Origin: Actinomycetes bacterium
GTDB taxonomy: Bacteria > Actinomycetota > CALGFH01
Length of the DNA: 7,567 nucleotides
Reading direction: 5' to 3'
NCBI GenBank assembly: GCA_030146615.1
Contig: JASLBL010000017.1
Span: forward strand, 1-7,567
Shown: positions 1-5,349 of the stretch, in pieces
How the letters are laid out: each line of letters opens with the position of its first letter
Numbering within the stretch: position 1 is the stretch's first letter
Notes under the pieces: generated by a model
Told to the model about the DNA's origin: nothing
Database searches by the model: none
Seen by the model: the letters and a program-made list of their open reading frames with translations, nothing else
Position numbers and translations under genes: made by a program

Positions 1-69
1 CGGCCGGGCCATCGCGGCCGGGCCATCGCGGCCGGGCTACCGCGTCCGGTTCCCGCGTCCAGATCCGAG
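1..69. repeat. Decaying 14-bp tandem repeat at the window edge
   Basis: Two exact copies of CGGCCGGGCCATCG lie at 1-14 and 15-28. A third copy with two changes (CGGCCGGGCTACCG) is at 29-42. Two weaker units follow, starting CGTCCGGTTCCCG at 43 and CGTCCAGATCCGAG at 56. The array runs off the left edge, so its full length is unknown. A 14-bp period does not keep a reading frame from unit to unit, although three units (42 bp) do. It is probably an intergenic minisatellite or the low-complexity end of a neighbouring gene. Confidence 0.75.
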
Positions 70-124
70 TGGACCGAGCGATGCGCCTGTTCTCGAGGGC
101 GAGGTCGAAGCTCCAGGGTCCTGA
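2..124 (+). CDS. Possible 3' end of a convergent plus-strand gene (unrecognised, partial)
   Basis: From base 2 a plus-strand frame is open from the window edge to a TGA at 122-124, about 40 codons, partly made of the 14-bp repeats. The conceptual product is rich in Pro, Gly and Arg and ends in a mildly acidic stretch (VLEGEVEAPGS). I recognise no family. In its favour, it stops 8 nt before the hairpin at 132-159, and secA ends facing it at 176, the layout expected of convergent genes sharing a terminator. Against it, GC-rich DNA often stays open by chance over 40 codons, other frames here are also open, and G/C bias at third positions fades in the last 20 codons. It may be non-coding. Confidence 0.2.
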   Translation, partial: GRAIAAGPSRPGYRVRFPRPDPSGPSDAPVLEGEVEAPGS

Positions 125-173
125 CGATCGGCCCCTGGGGCTTCGAGCAGGCCCCGGGGTTGTGGACGATCGG
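123..173 (-). terminator. GC hairpin with flanking direct repeats downstream of secA
   Basis: The arms CCCCTGGGGC (132-141) and GCCCCGGGG (151-159) pair over nine base pairs with one bulged base, around a 9-nt loop. GACGATCGG occurs on both sides, at 123-131 and 165-173. Its core CGATCG is self-complementary, so the flanks could pair and lengthen the stem. On the minus strand the hairpin begins about 17 nt after the secA TAG stop. No clear U-run follows on that strand. GC hairpins without a U-tract are common candidate terminators in actinobacteria, so this is a plausible secA terminator, possibly bidirectional, but not a textbook one. Confidence 0.5.
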
Positions 174-175
174 GC

Positions 176-2854
176 CTAGACTCGGGGAACCGCGGCGCCG
201 TGGCAGAGCTTGTACTTCTTGCCTGAGCCGCAGGGGCAGGGTTGGTTGCGGCCGACCTTCTTGCCGGCTGGGCGCTGCGAACCGGTGGCGGCTGCGGTTT
301 GGGCTTCGGCTTCGGTGGCGGCGGACGTGAGCTGGGGGGCTGGCGCCGGGCGGCGCTCTTCCTGCTCTTCGGCGACCTGGATGGAGGCGTTGAAGACGTA
401 GGCGACGGCCTCGCGCTTGATCGAGTCCTGCATGGCGACGAACATGTCGAAGCCCTCGCGCTGGTACTCGACCAGGGGGTCGCGCTGGCCGATGGCGCGC
501 AGGCCGATGCCCTCCTGGAGGTAGTCCATCTCGTAGAGGTGCTCGCGCCAGTGGCGGTCGAGGACGGTCAGGAGCACCCGGCGCTCCAGGGCGTGGAGGA
601 GGTCGGCGCCGAACTCGGCCTCGCGTTCCTTGTAGGCGCGTTCGGCGTCGTCGAGGAGCATGTTCTCGAACTCGGCGTGGTCGAGGGCGTCCAGGTCGAG
701 GGTCTCGGGCTGGATCTGGGTCGGGTAGAGCTGGCCCATCGCCTTGAACAGGCCGTCGAGGTCCCACTCCTCGGGGTAGACGCCCTCGGGGCAGTACTCG
801 GCGACCAGGCTGGCGACCACGTCGCCGAGGAAGACGAGGGTCTGGTCGCGGAGCTCGTCGCCGCCTTCCAGGACGCGGCGGCGGGTCTCGTAGATGACCT
901 GGCGCTGCTTGTTCATGACCTCGTCGTACTTGAGGACGTTCTTGCGGCGCTCGAAGTTCTGCGACTCGACCTGGCGCTGAGCGTTGGCGATCGCCCGGGT
1001 CACCAGCCGGTGGGTGATGGGCACGTCGTCGGGCAACGACAGCCGCTCCATCAGGTTGCCGACGGTCTTGGTGGCGAACATGCGCATCAGGTCGTCCTCG
1101 AGGGACAGGTAGAAGCGCGACTCGCCAGGGTCGCCCTGGCGGCCGGAGCGGCCGCGGAGCTGGTTGTCGATCCGGCGGGACTCGTGGCGCTCGGTGCCGA
1201 GCACGGCCAGCCCGCCCCGCTCGACGACCTGCCGGTGCTCGTCGGCGACCTGGCGGGTCTTCTCCTCGATGGCGGCCTGCCGGGCGGCGTTCCACTCCGC
1301 CGGCGGGGTCTCCAGGGGGTCCAGGCCCTTGGCCCGCAACGACTCCTCGGCCAGGTACTCCACGTTGCCGCCGAGCATGATGTCGACCCCACGGCCGGCC
1401 ATGTTGGTGGCCACGGTGACGGCGCCGAGCCGGCCGGCCTGGGCGATGATGTGGGCCTCGCGCTCGTGGTGCTTGGCGTTGAGGATCTCGGCCTTGATCC
1501 CCCGCTTCTCGAGCAGGCGGTTGACCCGCTCCGACTTCTCGATCGACACGGTGCCGACCAGCATCGGCTGGCCGCGCTCGTGCCGCTCGGCGATCTCGTC
1601 GACCAGGGCCTCGAACTTGGCCTGCTCGGTCTTGTAGATCACGTCGCCATGGTCCTCGCGGATCATCGGCTTGTTGGTCGGGACCTCGACCACGCCCAGC
1701 TTGTAGATGTGGTTGAACTCGGCCGCCTCGGTCTTGGCCGTGCCCGTCATCCCCGAGATCTTGTCGTACATCCGGAAGTAGTTCTGCAGGGTGATGGTGG
1801 CGTAGGTCTGGTTCTCCTCCTTGATCGGGACCGACTCCTTGGCCTCGATGGCCTGGTGCAGTCCCTCGGAGTAGCGCCGGCCCTCCAGCACCCGACCGGT
1901 GAACTCGTCGACGATCAGGACCTCGCCGTCGCGCACGATGTACTCGTCGTCGCGCTTGTAGAGCTCCTTGGCCCGGATGGCGTTCTGCAGGTGGTGGACC
2001 AGGGGGGTGTTGATCGCGTCGTAGAGGTTCTCGATCTGGAGCAGCTCCTCCACCTTGGCGATCCCGGCCTCGTTGATGGCCACGGTGTGCTTGCCCTCGT
2101 CCACCTCGTAGTGGACGTCGCGCTGGAGCCTCGGGGCCAGGCGGGCGAACTGCTGGTACCAGCGGTGGCCCTGCTCGGTGGCCCCGGAGATGATCAGTGG
2201 CGTGCGGGCCTCGTCGACCAGGATCGAGTCGACCTCGTCAACGATGGCGTAGGCGTGGCCGCGCTGGACCAGGTCCTCGGTGAACACGGCCATGTTGTCG
2301 CGCAGGTAATCGAAGCCGAACTCGTTGTTGGTGCCGTGGGTGATGTCGGCGTCGTAGGCCGGGCGGCGCTCGTGCGGCTGCATGGTGGCCAGGATCACGC
2401 CGACGTTCAGGCCGAGGAAGCGATGGATGACGCCCATCCACTCGGCGTCGCGCTTGGCCAGGTAGTCGTTGACGGTGACGATGTGCACGCCCTCGCCGGT
2501 GAGGGCGTTGAGGTAGGCGGGCAGGGTCGAGGTCAGCGTCTTGCCCTCACCGGTCTTCATCTCGGCGATGTGGCCACCGTGCAGGGCCACCCCGCCGACC
2601 AGCTGGACGTCGAAGTGACGCTTGCCGAGGGCGCGGACGCTGGCCTCGCGGACCGCCGCGAACGCCTCGGGCAGCAGGTCGTCGAGGGACTGGCCGTCGG
2701 CCAGCCGCTTGCGGAAGATGTCGGTGAGCTGGCGCAGCTCGGCGTCGGAGCGCGCCTGCATGGCGGGTTCGAACGCGTTGATCTCGGGCACCATCGCCTG
2801 ACAGCGACGGAACTCCTTGCCCTCGCCGAAGCTCAGGACCTTGGACAGCACCAC
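176..2854 (-). CDS. secA: Preprotein translocase ATPase SecA
   Basis: The cytosolic and membrane-peripheral motor that uses ATP to push unfolded preproteins through SecYEG. The 892-residue product is full length and carries the hallmark motifs: Walker A TGEGKT at 101-106, Walker B DEVD at 206-209 followed by ILVDEARTPLIISG, SGMTGTA near 368-373, TNMAGRGVDIMLGG at 483-496, and GRSGRQGDPGESRF at 568-581. The helical scaffold begins near 632 (QNFERRKNVLKYDEVMNKQR). An Ala/Pro/Glu-rich linker (about 828-865) leads to a SEC-C zinc motif, Cys873, Cys875, Cys884, His885. The start is GTG, chosen because AGGAGG lies 10 nt upstream and the N-terminus matches other SecA proteins; the first in-frame ATG is only at residue 21. 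Its position near hpf, comF and lpqB is the usual actinobacterial one. By similarity to mycobacterial gene order it is the essential housekeeping SecA (SecA1 type), although a second SecA elsewhere cannot be excluded. Confidence 0.98.
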   Translation of the reverse strand: MVLSKVLSFGEGKEFRRCQAMVPEINAFEPAMQARSDAELRQLTDIFRKRLADGQSLDDLLPEAFAAVREASVRALGKRHFDVQLVGGVALHGGHIAEMKTGEGKTLTSTLPAYLNALTGEGVHIVTVNDYLAKRDAEWMGVIHRFLGLNVGVILATMQPHERRPAYDADITHGTNNEFGFDYLRDNMAVFTEDLVQRGHAYAIVDEVDSILVDEARTPLIISGATEQGHRWYQQFARLAPRLQRDVHYEVDEGKHTVAINEAGIAKVEELLQIENLYDAINTPLVHHLQNAIRAKELYKRDDEYIVRDGEVLIVDEFTGRVLEGRRYSEGLHQAIEAKESVPIKEENQTYATITLQNYFRMYDKISGMTGTAKTEAAEFNHIYKLGVVEVPTNKPMIREDHGDVIYKTEQAKFEALVDEIAERHERGQPMLVGTVSIEKSERVNRLLEKRGIKAEILNAKHHEREAHIIAQAGRLGAVTVATNMAGRGVDIMLGGNVEYLAEESLRAKGLDPLETPPAEWNAARQAAIEEKTRQVADEHRQVVERGGLAVLGTERHESRRIDNQLRGRSGRQGDPGESRFYLSLEDDLMRMFATKTVGNLMERLSLPDDVPITHRLVTRAIANAQRQVESQNFERRKNVLKYDEVMNKQRQVIYETRRRVLEGGDELRDQTLVFLGDVVASLVAEYCPEGVYPEEWDLDGLFKAMGQLYPTQIQPETLDLDALDHAEFENMLLDDAERAYKEREAEFGADLLHALERRVLLTVLDRHWREHLYEMDYLQEGIGLRAIGQRDPLVEYQREGFDMFVAMQDSIKREAVAYVFNASIQVAEEQEERRPAPAPQLTSAATEAEAQTAAATGSQRPAGKKVGRNQPCPCGSGKKYKLCHGAAVPRV

Positions 2855-2864
2855 GGGTCGAATT

Positions 2865-2870
2865 CCTCCT
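2865..2870 (-). promoter_or_regulatory. secA ribosome binding site
   Basis: A perfect AGGAGG on the minus strand with a 10-nt spacer to the GTG at 2854-2852. It decides the GTG start over the ATG 20 codons downstream. Confidence 0.8.
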
Positions 2871-2906
2871 CAGACCGGTGGGCCGACCATCACCCGCCGG
2901 AGTTCA

Positions 2907-2928
2907 GTTCGAACAAAGTCCCATTCTA
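2907..2928 (-). promoter_or_regulatory. Candidate secA promoter with palindrome at the expected start site
   Basis: Read on the minus strand, TAGAAT (2928-2923) fits a -10 element and overlaps the TAG stop of the ROK kinase gene. The same hexamer forms the better -10 candidate ahead of hpf. No convincing -35 lies 16-18 nt upstream. The 8-bp palindrome GTTCGAAC (2907-2914) falls where transcription would begin and could be an operator half-site pair. The resulting leader would be about 60 nt. Read-through from the kinase gene is equally possible. Confidence 0.3.
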
Positions 2929-3891
2929 GTGACCGCTGGCCGGGTCGGGGTCCCAGCCGTAGCGATCGGGGACAAGCACGAAGGCGGCCGCCCCGAGCAG
3001 GCCGGCGGTGTCGCGCAGCTGGCCGGGGACGACCCGGCAGGCGGCGGCGAACGAGAACCCGGCGTGGGTGGCGAACGCCTTCTGGAGCGGCTCCCAGAAG
3101 GCCGGGCCGGACTGGGAGAAGCCGCCGACGATGGCCGCCACCTCGAGGTCGAGCAGGTTGGCGCAGGAGGCGATGGCCGTCCCCACCGCCCGTCCGGCCC
3201 TGGCCACGTTGCGGAGGGCGATCTCGTCGCCGCTGGCGGCCGCCGCGGCCAGAGCGACCCCGTCGGCGACGACCCCGGGCTTGGGCCGCCAGCCGTCGTC
3301 GAGGGCGTGGCGCACGGCGTTGGGCCCTGACGCGATCGCCTCCAGGCAGCCGCGCCCGCCGCAGGCGCAGACCGGGCCGTCCAGCTCGACGACGACGTGG
3401 CCGACATGGCCGGCGTTGCCGGTGAAGCCGTGATACAGGCGGCCGTCGAGGATCAGCCCGCCGCCGACCCCGGTGGAGACGGTGATGCCGAGCAGGTTGG
3501 AGGTGCCGGTTCCCGCGCCCTTCCAGTGCTCGCCGACAGTCAGCCCGACCGCGTCGTTGTGGATGAGCACGCGGTCGCTGGCGAACTCCTCGGCCAGGCG
3601 CTTGCGAAGGGGGAAGCCGCGCCAGGCTGGCATGTTGAGCGGGGAGACCTCGCCCGAGGGCCAGACCATGGGACCGGCGGCGGCCACGCCGACGCCGTCG
3701 AGGTCGCCGGGGATGACGTCGGCGCCCCGGAGGGCGGCGGCCGCGCAGGCCAGTAGCGCCTCGTAGAGGGCCTCGGGGTCGGTACCGGTCGGTGACGGCA
3801 CCCGGCCGCGACCGAGGATGCGGCCGGTGTCGTCGACCACCGCGGCGGCCAGCTTGGTCCCGCCGACGTCAAGTGCCAGAACGGTGGCCAT
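2926..3891 (-). CDS. ROK-family sugar kinase (glucokinase-like; substrate uncertain)
   Basis: A 321-residue cytosolic kinase expected to phosphorylate a hexose or N-acyl hexosamine with ATP. The phosphate-binding loop DVGGTK is at 8-13, the catalytic Asp of the IHNDAVG segment at 113, and a second ATP loop STGVGGG at 139-145. The ROK zinc site is intact: His165 with Cys175, Cys177 and Cys182 in CACGGRGC. The absence of an N-terminal helix-turn-helix makes it a kinase rather than a ROK repressor. One oddity is that the usual ExGH sugar-contact motif reads HVGH (162-165); as I recall, E. coli ManNAc kinase NanK has a similar HIGH, so glucose should not be assumed. The ATG lies 9 nt after the response regulator stop and has no strong Shine-Dalgarno sequence, suggesting translational coupling. 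No sugar transporter or catabolic gene is nearby to name the substrate. Confidence 0.92.
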   Translation of the reverse strand: MATVLALDVGGTKLAAAVVDDTGRILGRGRVPSPTGTDPEALYEALLACAAAALRGADVIPGDLDGVGVAAAGPMVWPSGEVSPLNMPAWRGFPLRKRLAEEFASDRVLIHNDAVGLTVGEHWKGAGTGTSNLLGITVSTGVGGGLILDGRLYHGFTGNAGHVGHVVVELDGPVCACGGRGCLEAIASGPNAVRHALDDGWRPKPGVVADGVALAAAAASGDEIALRNVARAGRAVGTAIASCANLLDLEVAAIVGGFSQSGPAFWEPLQKAFATHAGFSFAAACRVVPGQLRDTAGLLGAAAFVLVPDRYGWDPDPASGH

Positions 3892-3900
3892 CCGCGGCCG

Positions 3901-4599
3901 CTACTTGATCTCCAGCAGCTTCTCGCGGACCGCGTACACCACCGCCTCCATCCTCGAGTGCAGGTGCAGCTTCTCGAGGATGTTGCGGATGTGGTTCTTG
4001 ACGGTGTTCTCGGAGATGTAGAGCTCTTTGGCGATGTCGCGGTTGTTGTGGCCCTTGGCGACGAGCTTGAGGACCTCCATCTCGCGCTCGGTGAGTCGCG
4101 GGGTGGGGACCTGCTGCTTCTCGTCGGCCCGCTTGACCATGGTGGCGAACTCGTTGAGGAGCTTGGAGGCCATGGACGGCGAGATCAGCGACTGGCCCTG
4201 GGCGACCGAGCGGATCGCGTTGGCGACCTCCTCGATCGAGATCTCCTTGAGGAGGTAGCCGTTGGCGCCGGCCTTGATGGCGTCGTACAGGTCGGCTTCC
4301 TCGTCCGAGATGGTCAGCATCAGGATCTTGGCGTGGGGGATGAGGTCCTTGATGGTCTGGGTCGCCTCGATGCCGCTGCGCCGCGGCATGCGGACGTCCA
4401 TCAGCACCACGTCGGGCATGAGCTCCTGGGCCTTCTCGATGGCCTCGGCGCCGTCGCCCGCCTCCCCCACGACCTCGACGTCGTCCTCCTGCTCGAGCAC
4501 CATCTCGAGCCCACGGCGGAACAACGCGTGGTCGTCCACGATCAGCACGCGGATGGCGTCACCTGCGCCCCGCGGTCGCGCCTGCCGGTCGTCGGCCAC
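3901..4599 (-). CDS. NarL/DegU-type two-component response regulator
   Basis: A DNA-binding response regulator of 232 residues. The receiver domain (about 15-135) has the acidic pair Asp22-Asp23, the phosphoacceptor Asp68 in LMDVRMP, Thr96 and Lys118 in GYLLKE. After a linker, a LuxR/GerE helix-turn-helix (about 168-228) begins LTEREMEVLKLVAKG and contains SENTVKNHIRNILEKL. The product resembles Bacillus DegU in spacing, in the NEF segment after the receiver, and in its short C-terminal end. The GTG at 4599 is chosen because GAGG at 4607-4610 sits 7 nt upstream and the receiver then starts at a normal distance. The frame stays open further upstream, but that would add a disordered tail overlapping hpf. 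No histidine kinase is adjacent, so the partner and signal are unknown. It is followed 9 nt later by the ROK kinase gene, probably in one transcript. Confidence 0.93.
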   Translation of the reverse strand: MADDRQARPRGAGDAIRVLIVDDHALFRRGLEMVLEQEDDVEVVGEAGDGAEAIEKAQELMPDVVLMDVRMPRRSGIEATQTIKDLIPHAKILMLTISDEEADLYDAIKAGANGYLLKEISIEEVANAIRSVAQGQSLISPSMASKLLNEFATMVKRADEKQQVPTPRLTEREMEVLKLVAKGHNNRDIAKELYISENTVKNHIRNILEKLHLHSRMEAVVYAVREKLLEIK

Positions 4600-4684
4600 G
4601 CTCTCCCCTCTCACTCCCTGATCCCGCCGGGGGCGGCCGGCTGCGGCATGAGCCCCCGGACCCCCCTGGCTCGTTGCTGGCTGC

Positions 4685-5170
4685 TCACGGTTCCTGCTCA
4701 CCGGGCCCGGAGCCGCCGTCAGGGCGACGGTACACGACCTGGGCCTGGTCAGTCTTGTCGTCGTCCACAGGGCCGGCCTGGTCCTGCCCGGCGGAACGGG
4801 ACCCGGGGACGTCCCCGAGCTCGTCGGCGGGCAGCGGCGGGATGGCCTTGACCCCCTCGGCGTGCTGGGTGCGGTCGACCCGGCGGCCCTTGAGCTTCTT
4901 CACCTGGCGCTCGAGACGATCGACGACCTGGTCGACGGCGGCGCCCGGGTCGGTGGCGTTGGCGTGGGCTCGGACGAGACCGGACCTGGTGGTGAGGGTG
5001 ACCTCGACGCGGTGCGGGTCGGCCACCCGAGGGTTCCGCTCCTCCGAGAACTCGACGTCCATGGCGAGGATGCGGTCGTCGAACCGCCGGAGCTTGGCCA
5101 GCTTGTGCTCCACCCGCGCGCGGACCTTCTCGGGCACGGTGGTGTTCTTCCCCTTCACCGTCACCTGCAT
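4685..5170 (-). CDS. hpf: Ribosome hibernation promoting factor (HPF/RaiA family), shortened C-terminus
   Basis: A 161-residue protein expected to bind the 30S decoding centre in slow growth and inactivate or store ribosomes. Residues 1-98 form a typical HPF/RaiA domain, from MQVTVKGKNTTV to the basic segment RLERQVKKLKGRR. Long-form HPFs, usual in actinobacteria, add a linker and a roughly 55-60-residue dimerisation domain. Here about 45 acidic and Gly/Pro-rich residues lead only to VVYRRPDGG (145-153) and an eight-residue tail. That resembles the last strand of the dimerisation domain (VVYRRxDGxYGLIEP), with the rest missing. The ATG at 5170 is preferred over a TTG two codons upstream because GGGAG lies 6 nt before it. 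Its place between comF and secA is conserved, apart from the inserted regulator and kinase. Whether it can make 100S ribosome dimers is doubtful. Confidence 0.93.
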   Translation of the reverse strand: MQVTVKGKNTTVPEKVRARVEHKLAKLRRFDDRILAMDVEFSEERNPRVADPHRVEVTLTTRSGLVRAHANATDPGAAVDQVVDRLERQVKKLKGRRVDRTQHAEGVKAIPPLPADELGDVPGSRSAGQDQAGPVDDDKTDQAQVVYRRPDGGSGPGEQEP

Positions 5171-5176
5171 GGGCAA

Positions 5177-5181
5177 CTCCC
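5177..5181 (-). promoter_or_regulatory. hpf ribosome binding site
   Basis: GGGAG on the minus strand with a 6-nt spacer to the ATG at 5170-5168. The TTG at 5176 would directly abut it, so the ATG is the better start. Confidence 0.7.
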
Positions 5182-5188
5182 AGTCTGG

Positions 5189-5215
5189 TAGCCGGACACG
5201 ATCGCGAACCGGCCA
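5189..5215 (-). other. Hairpin just upstream of the hpf ribosome binding site
   Basis: GCCGG and CCGGC arms (5209-5213 and 5191-5195) enclose a 13-nt loop. A G-U and an A-U pair can extend the stem to seven. It ends 7 nt before the GGGAG, and a run of seven G (5218-5224 on the minus strand) lies just upstream. It could affect translation initiation, but hairpins this small are frequent in GC-rich DNA. Confidence 0.25.
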
Positions 5216-5248
5216 TACCCCCCCATCGAGCTTTGCAACCCGAACGAG

Positions 5249-5281
5249 TCACATAGCCCTGTCTGCCAGAGCAATCGGCAC
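5249..5281 (-). CDS. Possible 10-codon leader peptide upstream of hpf
   Basis: A GTG at 5281-5279 is preceded by a perfect AGGAGG (5296-5291) with a 9-nt spacer and opens a 10-codon frame reading MPIALADRAM, ended by TGA at 5251-5249. An ATG three codons earlier in the same frame abuts the Shine-Dalgarno sequence and is less likely to be used. The frame lies inside the hpf leader, beginning about 36 nt after the predicted transcription start. The codons show no run of a single amino acid that would suggest classical attenuation. The strong ribosome site with no other gene behind it is the main support; chance is a real alternative. Confidence 0.3.
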   Translation of the reverse strand: MPIALADRAM

Positions 5282-5307
5282 GCGGGCCATCCTCCTTCAT
5301 CGCCCGC
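5282..5307 (-). other. Hairpin presenting a Shine-Dalgarno sequence in its loop
   Basis: On the minus strand GCGGGC (5307-5302) and GCCCGC (5287-5282) form a perfect six-pair GC stem around a 14-nt loop that contains GAAGGAGG. The GTG of the possible leader ORF follows directly after the 3' arm. The structure could gate ribosome access or be bound by a regulator. It also lies 37 nt after the comF stop and might instead slow or end comF transcription, although no U-run follows. Confidence 0.4.
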
Positions 5308-5323
5308 TGGTCGTATTGGCCGG

Positions 5324-5349
5324 ATTCTACACACGAAAACGGGTCACAA
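5324..5349 (-). promoter_or_regulatory. Candidate hpf promoter
   Basis: On the minus strand, TGTGTAGAAT carries a -10 hexamer TAGAAT (5329-5324) with an extended TG motif. A -35-like TTGTGA (5349-5344) is 14 nt upstream, closer than the usual 17. TGGTTG at the ideal spacing is a weaker match. The predicted start near 5317 gives an hpf leader of about 145 nt. The local A/T enrichment (TTTTCGTGTGTAGAAT) stands out in this GC-rich window. The element overlaps the comF stop codon, so hpf and the genes after it could be transcribed separately from lpqB-comF. Confidence 0.5.

Noticed and set aside
1..69. The tandem units as a CRISPR array.
   Set aside because: Units are 14 bp, directly adjacent with no spacers, and degrade progressively.
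2907..2914. GTTCGAAC as an SOS (LexA) box ahead of secA.
   Set aside because: Actinobacterial LexA sites read GAAC-N4-GTTC. Here the half-sites are in the opposite order with no spacer.
242..2929. An 895-codon plus-strand open frame lying antisense to the whole of secA.
   Set aside because: It is in codon register with secA. Because secA codons end almost always in G or C, the complementary frame has no stops. The product is a repetitive Val/Leu/Gly/Asp-rich string with no domain, while the SecA reading has every family motif.
4624..4672. Small hairpins in the 85-bp hpf-regulator gap (CCGCC/GGCGG at 4624-4636, GAGCC/GGCTC at 4650-4672), possibly a terminator.
   Set aside because: The stems are only five pairs, have no U-run, and are expected by chance in sequence this GC-rich.
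4600..4701. A longer response regulator starting at GTG 4701, adding 34 residues and overlapping the hpf end.
   Set aside because: The extra residues are disordered and unlike any receiver N-terminus, and that start lacks a good Shine-Dalgarno sequence. The GTG at 4599 has GAGG at a 7-nt spacing.
4685..4890. A frameshift in hpf hiding a normal C-terminal domain.
   Set aside because: I read the other minus-strand frames in this stretch and found no RTKRF-like or MELLGHDF-like sequence, and there is no space for the missing 45 or so residues before the regulator.
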